NCBI GenBank assembly: GCA_031180725.1
Contig: JAPSLO010000003.1
Span: forward strand, 1 to 64,000
DNA: 64,000 bases
Source: Roseomonas sp.
Lineage (GTDB): Bacteria > Pseudomonadota > Alphaproteobacteria > Acetobacterales > Acetobacteraceae
Direction: 5' to 3'
The notes under the pieces were generated by a model. It did no database searches. It worked only from the letters and a program-made list of their open reading frames with translations, and was not told where the DNA came from. A program made the translations under genes and the position numbers. This document shows, in pieces, positions 1-7,667 of the stretch (position 1 is the first letter of the stretch; each line of letters opens with the position of its first letter).

Positions 1-484
1 CTGCGTTGTCGTTGGCGGCGACGGCCGGGAGGTGATGCACCTCGTCCACCACCAGCAGGTAGCGGCGGCGGCGGAACTCGGCGAGGTGCAGGTCGGGCGC
101 GGCGGCAACACCCTGGTAGGTGGTGACGTAGCCCGCGAGCCCCCGGCACGGGTCGGGTGCGTTCTCGGCGGCGCGGACCGACAGCGCGTGGCCGAGCGCC
201 GCGCGCCAGGCCGGATCAGCAAAGGCCTCCTCGGCTTGCAGGCGCAGGCTGTCGCGCGGCACCACCCAGCAGACCCGGTCGCAGACCCCGGCTCCGATCA
301 ACTCCCGGGCGGCGAGCACCGGCAGGAGGGACTTGCCGCCGCCAGGCGTGACGGCCGCGAGCACATCGCGCAGCCCAGCAGCCTCGCCAGAGGCGATCGC
401 GCGCATCACCGCAAGGGTCTCGGCCTGGTGACTACGGAGCTGGCGACCTGACACGCGGAAGAAGTCCGACCATGTGAGGTGCAA
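1..484 (-). CDS. SF2 (DEAD/restriction-type) helicase, N-terminal part only
   Basis: Reading the minus strand from about 484 down to the window edge gives 161 residues without a stop. They carry a helicase core: a Walker A-like loop TPGGGKS at about residues 46-52 and a motif II box DEVHH at about 147-151, preceded by an RSHQAETL stretch typical of Q-motif/restriction-type helicases. The frame is closed upstream by a TGA at 494-496. No ATG lies in a sensible place, so I take TTG at 482-484; GTG a few codons downstream is the alternative. The rest of the protein lies left of the window, so subfamily and partners cannot be told. The DUF2161 nuclease-fold gene lies upstream on the same strand. 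A role in DNA restriction or repair is inference only. Confidence 0.72.
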   Translation of the reverse strand, partial: MHLTWSDFFRVSGRQLRSHQAETLAVMRAIASGEAAGLRDVLAAVTPGGGKSLLPVLAARELIGAGVCDRVCWVVPRDSLRLQAEEAFADPAWRAALGHALSVRAAENAPDPCRGLAGYVTTYQGVAAAPDLHLAEFRRRRYLLVVDEVHHLPAVAANDNA

Positions 485-718
485 GACCCTGATTCAACAC
501 GGAATCGCTGTCTAGTCCCGCGGAGCGGAAGGCGAGCACAAGGGAGTCAGTTCGCCTGCGTTCTCAATCGAGATCGGCTCTCTCCAAGGTCTTCTGCCCC
601 CACCATTCCGCCTCGCCCCTGTACCGTCACGCCGGTGGGACAGGCTGCCTATTCGCTCCCAGCCCGGCGGAGGACGACGTGGCAAGGTGGCGCAGCGTTG
701 GTGCAGGACAAGCACCAC
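485..718. other. Intergenic stretch between helicase and DUF2161 gene
   Basis: About 230 bases without a convincing gene. Short open frames here lack a ribosome binding site and recognisable composition. The helicase promoter, if separate from the DUF2161 gene, would have to lie here, but no clear -35/-10 pair was seen. Confidence 0.4.
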
Positions 719-1516
719 TCACTTGCCGACACTGATCGGCTGCACATCGGAGTTGCTTGGGTCGGAGGCGGACCTGTCCGCTGCGCATCCGGCCTCGGCG
801 CCATTCAATCCCTGGGCAAAGTCGGGCGACGCCGTCCATCGCGCCAGGGCCGTCAGCCCCGCCGGTGTCAGTCTGTAGATCGCGCGCCGCTCCCTCTCGA
901 ACCAGCCATAGACATTCCGCTGCAAGATAGCCGAAGCGTCGTCGGCAAGGGATCGCAGGACCTTGACCGGCTGGGGGCCATTACGTAGCGCGGTGGCGCA
1001 TGCCAACGCGCGTTGACGATACGCCGTCATGATCGGCGCGCGGGTGGAGCCCCCATCCGTCGGATCGCCTCGCCGACGCTGGTGCTCCTGCATGAGAAGG
1101 CTCCGGCGTCGCTCATTGGAGCGCGGCCGGTAAGGCCCCGGCTCCGCGACGACCTCCACTCGGCCGCTGCCTGGCGACACTCGCAGCAGCCCGAACCCGA
1201 GCAGCCTGCACAGTTTGCGGACCCGGTCGTCGCGATCTCGGCCGCGAGTACTCGCGCGCACCGCCAGCCAGATTTCGTCCGCTGCCGGCATGCGGTCCAC
1301 TGCCTGCAGCACCAGTTCGAGGCTGAAGCTCAACTTCATCTCAACGATTACCAGCAGCGGTCGATCGGTCGTACGGATCGCCACAATGTCGCAGCCGCAG
1401 ACCTCGCCCTTTGCCTCGAAGCCGAGCCTTTCAAGGTGACGCTTCACCGGGGCATAGAGCGATGTCTCGCGGCGGCCGGCGGCTGACGTCGTTGAGGTAC
1501 TCGTGCGTTGCGGCAT
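719..1516 (-). CDS. DUF2161 family, putative PD-(D/E)XK-type nuclease/phosphodiesterase
   Basis: A 265-residue protein. The N-terminal half reads as a PD-(D/E)XK fold: ETSLYAPVKRHLERLGF at residues 17-33, an acidic residue at E38, D43 in the GCDIVAIR strand, and the E59-x-K61 pair in VIVEMK followed by LELVLQAVDR. This is the layout of DUF2161 proteins, annotated as putative phosphodiesterases. The C-terminal part (about 170-235) contains RAIYRLTPAGLTALARW, which looks like a winged-helix end and is usual for this family. An AGGA sits upstream of the ATG at 1514-1516. The final ~25 residues are low-complexity. It lies in the same direction as the helicase fragment; whether they work together is inference. 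Biochemical function is unproven for the family as far as I know. Confidence 0.75.
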   Translation of the reverse strand: MPQRTSTSTTSAAGRRETSLYAPVKRHLERLGFEAKGEVCGCDIVAIRTTDRPLLVIVEMKLSFSLELVLQAVDRMPAADEIWLAVRASTRGRDRDDRVRKLCRLLGFGLLRVSPGSGRVEVVAEPGPYRPRSNERRRSLLMQEHQRRRGDPTDGGSTRAPIMTAYRQRALACATALRNGPQPVKVLRSLADDASAILQRNVYGWFERERRAIYRLTPAGLTALARWTASPDFAQGLNGAEAGCAADRSASDPSNSDVQPISVGK

Positions 1517-1674
1517 GCCGCGAGTATCCTGGCCACGGCCGATTCACGCCAGCGTTCGCGCCAAGGTCAGGGCGCTCGGCGTATAGGGCATCAGGAGTGT
1601 GACCGCCCCGGAGAGCGGCGCGCGCCGTCAGTGACTGTCATCTCCGTGGTCCGCCTGGCGGGGAGAGGCGGAAC

Positions 1675-2664
1675 TCAGTCCACCCTGGCATTGATGCTGC
1701 GCACGATGTCCCGCCAGTTCTCGACGTCGCGGGCGATGTAGGACTGGAAAGCCGCTGGGCTCGCATCCTGGCCGGCTTCGGCGCCCAGGTCCTGGAACCG
1801 CTTCAGCGTGGTTGGGTCGCGCAGCACCTGGGTCAGCGCAGCATGGATGCGGTCAACGATCGGGGCCGGCGTGCCGGCGGGCGCCAGAAGCCCGTACCAG
1901 GTCGCCATGGAGAATTCCGGCAGGCCGCCTTCCCTCGCGCTCGGCACGTTGGGCAGGGCGGCGGTGCGCTCCGGCGCCACGACGGTGATCGCCTTCGCCC
2001 GCTCCGCCGTCAGCAGCGGCAGCGCCGCGGCCGGGGCGATGAAGGCGGCCTGGATGCGGTCCGCCATCAGATCGTTCAGCATGGCTGGGATGCCCTGATA
2101 TGGTACATGCGTCAGTTCGATACTGGCCAGCCGGTTCAGCAGCACGCCGGCCAAGTGCGGCGTGGAGCCGTTGCCGGAGGATCCATAGTTGATGGCGCGC
2201 GGACGGGCGCGCGCGGCGGCGATGAAGCCCTGCAGATCGTTCGCCGGGAAGGAGGTGTTGGTGACCAGCACCAGCGGAAAGGACGCCATGCGCCCGATCG
2301 CGGTGAAACTGCGCACCGGATCATAGCCGACATTCGGGAACAGGTGCGGATTGATGGTCAGCGGCGGCAGCCCGACCAGCAGTGTGTACCCATCCGGCGC
2401 CGCCGCGGCCGCTGCCGCAAAGCCGATATTGGACCCCGCGCCGGGACGGTTGTCGATGACGAGGCGCTGGCCGAGGGCGTTGCCGAGCCCATCCGCGACC
2501 GCGCGCGTGACGACATCGCCCGGGCCGCCAGCCGCAAGCGGCACGATCACCCGGATGGGCCGGTTCGGATAATCCTGCGCGCTGGCCGGGCCGGCCGCCA
2601 GCGCGCTGCCCAGGAGCAGCGCCGCCACGGCGCGCCGGGTTAAAGCAAGGCCATTCCTGCTCAT
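1675..2664 (-). CDS. Tripartite tricarboxylate transporter receptor (TctC/Bug family)
   Basis: A 329-residue secreted receptor. After a twin-arginine-like signal (TRRAVAALLLGSALAAGPASAQ) come the hallmarks of Bug/TctC proteins: YPNRPIRVIVPLAAGGPGDVVTRAVA, the IDNRPGAGSNIG loop, YTLLVG, and GILAPAGTP-like segments. These proteins bind carboxylates in the periplasm and often feed TctAB membrane pumps, none of which is in this window, so it is an orphan receptor. The start at 2664 was chosen because a GGAGGAAA box lies 6-9 bases upstream and the signal peptide begins there. It is the last gene of the minus-strand catabolic operon, 46 bases after the carboxymuconolactone decarboxylase gene, which suggests it captures that pathway's substrate. 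Confidence 0.9.
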   Translation of the reverse strand: MSRNGLALTRRAVAALLLGSALAAGPASAQDYPNRPIRVIVPLAAGGPGDVVTRAVADGLGNALGQRLVIDNRPGAGSNIGFAAAAAAAPDGYTLLVGLPPLTINPHLFPNVGYDPVRSFTAIGRMASFPLVLVTNTSFPANDLQGFIAAARARPRAINYGSSGNGSTPHLAGVLLNRLASIELTHVPYQGIPAMLNDLMADRIQAAFIAPAAALPLLTAERAKAITVVAPERTAALPNVPSAREGGLPEFSMATWYGLLAPAGTPAPIVDRIHAALTQVLRDPTTLKRFQDLGAEAGQDASPAAFQSYIARDVENWRDIVRSINARVD

Positions 2665-2710
2665 GCCAGTTTCCTCCGAATCATGCATAGGTCCCGGTTC
2701 TTGGGCCGGG

Positions 2711-3439
2711 TCAGCGAACCAGTCGCGCATAGACCTGCGCGCCCTCGATCCATCCGGGCACGCCACCGCACAGGATGGCGGTGGTCATCCCGTCCAGCAG
2801 TTCCTCAGGCGTGGCGCCGCAGCCCAGGGCGGCCTTGGCGTGGATCTCCGCACCCTGCTGGTAGCGTTCTGCCGTGTTGAGCGCGACCAGCATCAGTTCC
2901 TTGTATTTCTGCGGGATCAGGCGATCCTTCAGGTTCTCGCTGCGCAGCTTGAAGTAGCCTTCCAGAAGCGTCGGCTTGTGCTGGGCCAGCAGCGTCACGA
3001 AATTGGGCAGCGTGCCCATGGCCTTCTGGAAATAGGCCAGGATCTCCTCGGTGGTCTCGAAGCGTGTCGCGGCACCATCATCGGCCACCGCCGTACCGCC
3101 CGCCACACCGCCGAGCGCGCGCGCGCCATCCAGGTACATCGCCGTACCGCGTGAAGGCAGGAACACGGCCAGTACCTCGTGGAACTCATCCATCGTCGCG
3201 CCTTCGTCCATCGCGCGTTCGGCGTGGATCCTGGCCAGTGTCTCGTGACCCTTCGCGACATGGATCACGAAAAGCATGAAGTGCTTGATCTTCAGCGGCA
3301 GCGGGCCTTCGCCCAAAATCCCCTGCAACAGCCGCGCGAAACCTTTGGTCTGGTCCGGCCCCATTGCCGCCAGCGCGTTCAGCCAGCCGGATCGGCCATA
3401 GACGCGCTCGATTTCGGCGACCGCTTCATCCAATGTCAT
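2711..3439 (-). CDS. Carboxymuconolactone decarboxylase (AhpD-like) family protein, two-domain
   Basis: 242 residues with two CMD-type helical repeats. The first covers about residues 40-110 (LPLKIKHFMLFVIHVAKGHETLARIHAERAM). The second is near the C terminus (IPQKYKELMLVALNTAERYQQGAEIHAKAALGCGATPEELLDGM). The canonical CxxC of AhpD is absent: one domain has no cysteine and the other has only GCGATPEE, so a peroxidase/reductant role is unlikely. A decarboxylase-type or unknown catalytic role fits better. The start at 3439 gives MTLDEAVAEIE. It lies 49 bases downstream of the MBL-fold gene and upstream of the TctC gene in the same operon, which suggests ring-cleavage or lactone-intermediate catabolism; the actual substrate is unknown. 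Confidence 0.8.
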   Translation of the reverse strand: MTLDEAVAEIERVYGRSGWLNALAAMGPDQTKGFARLLQGILGEGPLPLKIKHFMLFVIHVAKGHETLARIHAERAMDEGATMDEFHEVLAVFLPSRGTAMYLDGARALGGVAGGTAVADDGAATRFETTEEILAYFQKAMGTLPNFVTLLAQHKPTLLEGYFKLRSENLKDRLIPQKYKELMLVALNTAERYQQGAEIHAKAALGCGATPEELLDGMTTAILCGGVPGWIEGAQVYARLVR

Positions 3440-3488
3440 GTGTCTGTCTTGCCTTGCTGGAATTCCGTGCGGAGCGGCGGGCCCGCTT

Positions 3489-4229
3489 TCAGGGAATGCG
3501 CGCGATGTCCACGTAGCGCGCATCGTGGTTGGCGATGATGATGTCAGCCATGTCCTTCACGCGGACCATGCTGTCATAGGCCGCGATCACGTCGTGATGG
3601 ATGCCAGGCACGATTACCCGCGGCTTACCACGCAGGCGGGCCGCCTGGTCGAAGTTGTCATGGATGCAGCAGAAGCCGGTGATGACCGCCTTGCCCGCGG
3701 CGGTGTCCACCGCCACAGACTGGCCGCCCACCGTGTGGCCCGGTGTCAGGATCAGTCGCACATGCGGTGTTACCTGCACGTCGCCCTGCACGATCTCCAG
3801 GTCCAGTCCTTCCAGCACCCTGAAATCGTAAAAGCGGTCGGTCGGGTGCGGATTGCGCGCAAACTCCACCTCCGCCGCCTGCACGATGAAGCGGGCGTGC
3901 TTTACCTCCTGCACATAGGCGACGTGATCCAGGTGGAGATGGGTGAGGATGACGATGTCGATCTCGGCCGGCGTGACGCCGAAGCGCGCCAGCCCTTCGG
4001 ACAGCGTCTGGATGTGCCGCACCGTTTCCGGAGGGCGACCGAAGCCCAGGGCCATCTCCGCCGTGCCGCCGGCGTCCACCAGGATCTTCTTGCCGTCATC
4101 CTCCAGATACCAGGCGAAGTAGCCGAACTCGACATCCTCGCCGAAATTGGTCAGGTGGGTGAATTTCGCCTTCTCGCCGCGGCCCAGCAGCTTCACGAAG
4201 GGAATGGGCCGGATGCTGATGTCGATCAT
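3489..4229 (-). CDS. N-acyl homoserine lactonase-like MBL-fold hydrolase
   Basis: 246 residues of metallo-beta-lactamase fold. Metal ligands are visible: HLHLDH at residues 97-102, H165 in TPGHTVGG, and H235 in IANHD; the bridging acid probably lies in the CCIHDN region near 191. The length and the order 'VDAGG ... HLHLDH ... PGHT ... NHDARY' resemble AiiA-type lactonases, which open lactone rings. Within this operon (tautomerase-like gene upstream, CMD-like gene downstream) hydrolysis of a metabolic lactone is as likely as quorum quenching. The start codon overlaps the stop of the upstream gene by four bases (ATGA), so the two are translationally coupled. Confidence 0.8.
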   Translation of the reverse strand: MIDISIRPIPFVKLLGRGEKAKFTHLTNFGEDVEFGYFAWYLEDDGKKILVDAGGTAEMALGFGRPPETVRHIQTLSEGLARFGVTPAEIDIVILTHLHLDHVAYVQEVKHARFIVQAAEVEFARNPHPTDRFYDFRVLEGLDLEIVQGDVQVTPHVRLILTPGHTVGGQSVAVDTAAGKAVITGFCCIHDNFDQAARLRGKPRVIVPGIHHDVIAAYDSMVRVKDMADIIIANHDARYVDIARIP

Positions 4230-4639
4230 GGCATCTGGTTTCCGCTTGCGGCGGCACGCCGCGCCAGGTGTTCGGCCAGGTTGTCGGCCAGGAAGCGATT
4301 CGCCGTGTCGATCTCCTGCATCTCGAAGGTCAGGCCGAGGGGAGAGGTGGCGAAAATCGGTGCGAGATGGTCCTTCATGGCGGCGAAGATGCGCTCGCCG
4401 ATCGCGCGCTTCGCCTCTGCGCTGCGGCCCGGCCGCAGGCGCAGCACGGCGTGGACGAAGGCATTGTCCGGATCGCCATCCGCCACGCGCACGTCGTGGC
4501 AGGGGATGGCGCGGCTGCGCAGGGCGGCCGGGGCGAAGGCGCCGGTGGCCATGGCAGCATCATGCGCCGCGGCCAGGAAGGCCGGGACGTCCAGGCGACC
4601 GCGCAGATTCGTGGACCATTCCACGATGAGATGCGGCAT
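4226..4639 (-). CDS. 5-carboxymethyl-2-hydroxymuconate isomerase-like (CHMI/tautomerase) protein
   Basis: 137 residues beginning MPHLIVEWSTNL, with Pro2 exposed as expected for the catalytic N-terminal proline of tautomerase-superfamily isomerases. The later segments RAIPCHDVRVADG, FVHAVLRLRPGRS and LTFEMQEIDT match the CHMI family (HpaF type) that isomerises hydroxymuconate semialdehyde products in meta-cleavage pathways. The start at 4639 is supported by GGAGGAAG a few bases upstream. It is the first gene of the four-gene operon, so the real substrate may be an analogue. Other Hpa genes are not present nearby. Confidence 0.78.
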   Translation of the reverse strand: MPHLIVEWSTNLRGRLDVPAFLAAAHDAAMATGAFAPAALRSRAIPCHDVRVADGDPDNAFVHAVLRLRPGRSAEAKRAIGERIFAAMKDHLAPIFATSPLGLTFEMQEIDTANRFLADNLAEHLARRAAASGNQMP

Positions 4640-4848
4640 AGCGCTTCCTCCCTCGCCGTCGTTGATAAGCGCAATAGTATAGTGAACTGGCTTATTCAAG
4701 TGAGGAAAACGGCGGGTTCGGCGATGTGGCCGCCGGGGCGGCCTGGTTTCGCACTACCTTCGAGCGGCTGGCTGGCCTAGAAGGGATGCAGGTGGACAGC
4801 GCGGCGCCACGTCCCGCAACCTGTCCGAGCAGGAGCAGCGACCGGCCG
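4640..4848. promoter_or_regulatory. Divergent promoter region with inverted repeat (candidate GntR operator)
   Basis: Between the catabolic operon and the GntR gene lies an unusually AT-rich patch at about 4664-4700. It contains the inverted repeat ATAAGC (4665-4670) / GCTTAT (4690-4695), centred on a TAGTATAGTGAAC stretch. Because HutC-type regulators usually bind palindromes between themselves and the genes they control, this is the best operator candidate. No binding data; assignment is inference. Confidence 0.4.
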
Positions 4849-5637
4849 ATGAGCAACGGGCCGATGAACAGGGATTCCGCCTCGCGGCGCGCGAAGCAGA
4901 ATGCGACTGCGGATCTGACGCGCAGCGCCGTACCCCGCTATCTGCAGCTGGCATCCGTCTTCACGCGCCGGATCGAATCCGGTGCCTGGAAGCCATCGGC
5001 GCAGATCCCGACGGTCGAGGAATTGTCGGAGGAGTGGGGCGTGGCGCCGGCCACCATCCGCCAGGCGCTGGGGCAGCTGGAAGCCGATGGGCTGATCGAG
5101 CGCTTCCGTGGCAAGGGTACCTTCGTGCGCCAGAAGCCGCCGGAGCCGCTGTGGTGCGATGTGCAGACCGACTGGTCCGGCCTCTTGCAGGAAAGGGCTG
5201 GCGCCACGATCGAGGTGCTGGCCAGCCATGGCCGTGCCCGCCTGCCGACCACGCCGCCGGAATTGGGCAACCCCGCGCCCTCCTACCGCCATCTCCGCCG
5301 GCGCCACATCCGCGACGGCAAGCCCTTCCTGCTGGCCGATGTTTATCTGGACGAAAGGCTCTGGCCAAAGGTCCGTGCACGAGATCTGGTAACGCGCACG
5401 GCGTTCAACCTTGCGGCCAGCCTGCCCGGCGTAGTGGTGGCGGATGCCAGCCAGACAGTCACGGTCGGCGGCGCCGACCTGGAGACGGCCGAGTTGCTGG
5501 GTGTGTCGCTCAATGCGCCCGTGGCGCATGTGCAGCGCGTCCTGGTGGATGAGACTGGAACATTGATCCTGGTGGCCTATGGCATCTATCGAGGCGATCG
5601 CGTGCGCTTCGACATCAAGCTGGCAGTGAAGCGCTGA
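4849..5637 (+). CDS. GntR-family transcriptional regulator, HutC subfamily (UTRA domain)
   Basis: 262 residues from the chosen ATG (4849). The N-terminal winged helix runs about residues 28-95: VPRYLQLASVFTRRIESGAW, then IPTVEELSEEWGVAPATIRQALGQLEADGLIERFRGKGTFV. This is a textbook GntR helix-turn-helix followed by the wing. The C-terminal half (about 115-262) reads as a UTRA ligand domain (PSYRHLRRRHIRDGKPFLLADVYLDERLW ... GTLILVAYGIYRGDRVRFDIKL). HutC-type proteins sense small catabolites. It is divergent from the CHMI/MBL/CMD/TctC operon, so it most likely represses that operon until the substrate or an intermediate binds. Other in-frame ATGs at about 4786 and 4864 mean the exact start is uncertain. 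Confidence 0.87.
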   Translation: MSNGPMNRDSASRRAKQNATADLTRSAVPRYLQLASVFTRRIESGAWKPSAQIPTVEELSEEWGVAPATIRQALGQLEADGLIERFRGKGTFVRQKPPEPLWCDVQTDWSGLLQERAGATIEVLASHGRARLPTTPPELGNPAPSYRHLRRRHIRDGKPFLLADVYLDERLWPKVRARDLVTRTAFNLAASLPGVVVADASQTVTVGGADLETAELLGVSLNAPVAHVQRVLVDETGTLILVAYGIYRGDRVRFDIKLAVKR

Positions 5638-5715
5638 GACTGGTGATGCCTGGTTTCCGCCTCCAGCCCGCTCATCAGGTCCTCTAGCCAACTCTTGAAC
5701 TGACGCGGGCTGGGG

Positions 5716-5749
5716 GGCGTCCTGAGTTCAAATTCCGCCGCTCCGACCA
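5716..5749 (+). other. tRNA 3'-end-like remnant (possible attachment-site scar)
   Basis: This short stretch ends in GTTCAAATTCCGCCGCTCC followed by GACCA, which looks like the T-loop, acceptor strand and CCA end of a tRNA. The T-stem does not pair well, no matching 5' acceptor (CGGAGCG) lies 70-90 bases upstream, and no anticodon arm is visible. It is therefore not a complete tRNA. Such tails are left where integrative elements recombine into tRNA genes, so it may mark an old island boundary. Chance resemblance is possible. Confidence 0.3.
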
Positions 5750-5821
5750 TCTCACATTCTGCCAAATGGGCTGACCCCGCGTTGATCGACCCTGTTGGCG
5801 TCGGTCACGTCTGGGTGGTGC

Positions 5822-6940
5822 ATGCACGCGAAACTGTCGACAGCCGTAACGGCATCAAATTCGGCGCGGGTTAATTCCGAGCCTGTGCCGGCAGCCCGCC
5901 GGCTCCTCGCCGTTCTCACGCGCGCCCAACATCTGCCTACATGGCTGCGTTATGTGGGAACTGCAGCCATCGTGTTCGGCGTGTTCCTGCTGCGCCGGCT
6001 GATGGACCCGCTGCTGCCCGAGAACTACCCCTTTCTGCTGTTCTTCTGGGCCATCCTGCTGAGCGCCAGCATCTTCGACCGCGGCTCCGGCTTCCTGGCC
6101 ACCGGGCTTTCCGCGCTGTTGGCCCTCATCTTCTATCTGCGGCCCTTCGACCAGCCGACGGCTTTGACGGTGCAGAACATGGTCGCCCTGGTGATGTTCA
6201 TCGCGGTCGGCGTAGCGATGACCATGATCCTGGAAGCGCTGCACCGCGCCGTCGATAACCTGCACCGCTCCGAACGCGCCAGGGAACTTCTGCTGAACGA
6301 ATTCCGGCACAGGACCCGCAACGATCTGCAGTCCCTTGTCGGAATCCTTCGGCTCCGGGCGGCAGGCGCGCCCTCCGAGGCGGGCCGCGACGGCCTGAAC
6401 GAGGCCGCGGATCATGCGATGGCGCTGGCCCGCATCCACACGCGGCTGGCCCCCGACAGTGCGAGCGGCGACGACCCCGCGACGGTGTGCACCCGTGATT
6501 TCATCCTGGGGCTGTGCGCAGACCTGGAAGCGGCACTGCTCGGCCCGGAACTGCGCCCGGTTGCGCTGGCGGTCGAGGCGGAGGCGCATCCGATCCCGAC
6601 CGAGCGCGCCGTGCAGCTTGGCCTGGTGCTGAACGAGACAGTGACGAATGCGTTGAAGTACGCCTTCCCTGAAGGGCGGGCCGGAACGGTGCGCGTGCAC
6701 TTTGCCCGCCAGGGCGAGGAGTTCGTGCTGACCGTCGCCGATGACGGGATCGGGCTGCCCGAGGAGGGCAATGCGACCGGCAGGCGGCCGCCGCGCGGCT
6801 CGGGCCTGGGCACGCGGCTGCTGAGCGCCCTGGCGGCCCAGCTACGCGGCCGCTTCATGCGGCGGCCCGGCGAGGGCGGCGTCGGGACCCTCGCCGAGCT
6901 GCGTTTCCCGGTGCGCGCGCCGGCCTCGCGGGGGCTGTGA
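5822..6940 (+). CDS. Membrane sensor histidine kinase, HWE/HisKA_2 type with DUF4118-like N terminus
   Basis: 372 residues from ATG 5822 (a TTG 27 bases upstream would also be in frame). About four hydrophobic segments between residues 40 and 145 (WLRYVGTAAIVFGVFLL, PFLLFFWAILLSASIF, GFLATGLSALLALIFYL, NMVALVMFIAVGVAMTMIL) resemble the DUF4118 membrane module. The dimerisation helix LLLNEFRHRTRNDLQSLVGI places the phospho-acceptor His at about residue 163, in the HisKA_2/HWE form. The ATPase domain has an N box (NETVTNALKYAFP) and a G box (DDGIGLPEE ... GLGTRLLSALA). No response regulator is adjacent, so the partner is elsewhere. The signal sensed is unknown. Confidence 0.85.
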   Translation: MHAKLSTAVTASNSARVNSEPVPAARRLLAVLTRAQHLPTWLRYVGTAAIVFGVFLLRRLMDPLLPENYPFLLFFWAILLSASIFDRGSGFLATGLSALLALIFYLRPFDQPTALTVQNMVALVMFIAVGVAMTMILEALHRAVDNLHRSERARELLLNEFRHRTRNDLQSLVGILRLRAAGAPSEAGRDGLNEAADHAMALARIHTRLAPDSASGDDPATVCTRDFILGLCADLEAALLGPELRPVALAVEAEAHPIPTERAVQLGLVLNETVTNALKYAFPEGRAGTVRVHFARQGEEFVLTVADDGIGLPEEGNATGRRPPRGSGLGTRLLSALAAQLRGRFMRRPGEGGVGTLAELRFPVRAPASRGL

Positions 6941-7003
6941 CGGGGGCGCCGAATGCCGCCCGCCGCAGTGAGGCCCGCTGCCGGCGCCTCGCTCGCGCGC
7001 CGT

Positions 7004-7540
7004 CTACCGGACCACCGTCACCGCGCGGCGGTTCTGCGCCCAGGCGGATTCGAAGGAGCCGAGCTGCGCCGGGCGGTCCTTGCCATAGGAGATGGTCTGG
7101 ATGCGGCTGGGGGCGACGCCGGCGGAGACCAGCACGTCCCGCGCGGCATTGGCGCGCCGCTGCCCGAGCGCAAGATTGTATTCGCGCGTGCCGCGTTCGT
7201 CGGCATGACCCTCGATGGCCACCTGGACCTGGCGGTAGCGGTTCAGCCATTCGGCCTGGCGCTGCAGGATCGGCAACTGGTCGGGGGTGACGCGGGCGCC
7301 GTCCGTCGGGAACAGCACGCGGTCGCCGATGGTGCCGGCCAGCTCCTCCTGCGAGCCGGGGCGGAAACTACCGCTGGCGCCCAGCGACGACTGGCTGATG
7401 CCGTCGGTCGTGCCGGCGCCACCCGGCCCGAAGCCCGCCGCCGTGCCGCGGCTGCTGGCCGAGGCGTCATCGCTGGAACTGGAGGAACAGGCGCTGACGC
7501 CAAGGGCCAGGCAGAGGACAACAAGGGGCAGGCGCTTCAT
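7004..7540 (-). CDS. pal: Peptidoglycan-associated lipoprotein (Pal), OmpA-like domain
   Basis: 178 residues. MKRLPLVVLCLALGVSAC is a lipoprotein signal with the lipobox cysteine at 18, followed by a serine-rich linker. The C-terminal 105 residues form an OmpA/Pal peptidoglycan-binding domain: RVLFPTDGARVTPDQ, then VAIEGHADERGTREYNLALGQRRANAARDVLVSAGV and RIQTISYGKDRP. These are Pal hallmarks (GHADxRGTxEYNxALGxRRA). The protein is expected to be anchored in the outer membrane and bind diaminopimelate. The tol genes that normally accompany pal are not in this window, so it could be a second Pal-like protein. The start is supported by GGAGTG upstream of the ATG. Confidence 0.85.
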   Translation of the reverse strand: MKRLPLVVLCLALGVSACSSSSSDDASASSRGTAAGFGPGGAGTTDGISQSSLGASGSFRPGSQEELAGTIGDRVLFPTDGARVTPDQLPILQRQAEWLNRYRQVQVAIEGHADERGTREYNLALGQRRANAARDVLVSAGVAPSRIQTISYGKDRPAQLGSFESAWAQNRRAVTVVR

Positions 7541-7667
7541 CGGGGTACACTCCGGGCGTCGCAAAGGGTCTTCGTCGCAGGGGCTCTGGGGGGTCCTCTT
7601 CATCTACGGGGTGCGGCGGCCACTCAAGGTGCCGGTGCGATCATTCCGCATGCGCTCCAAAAAAGTC

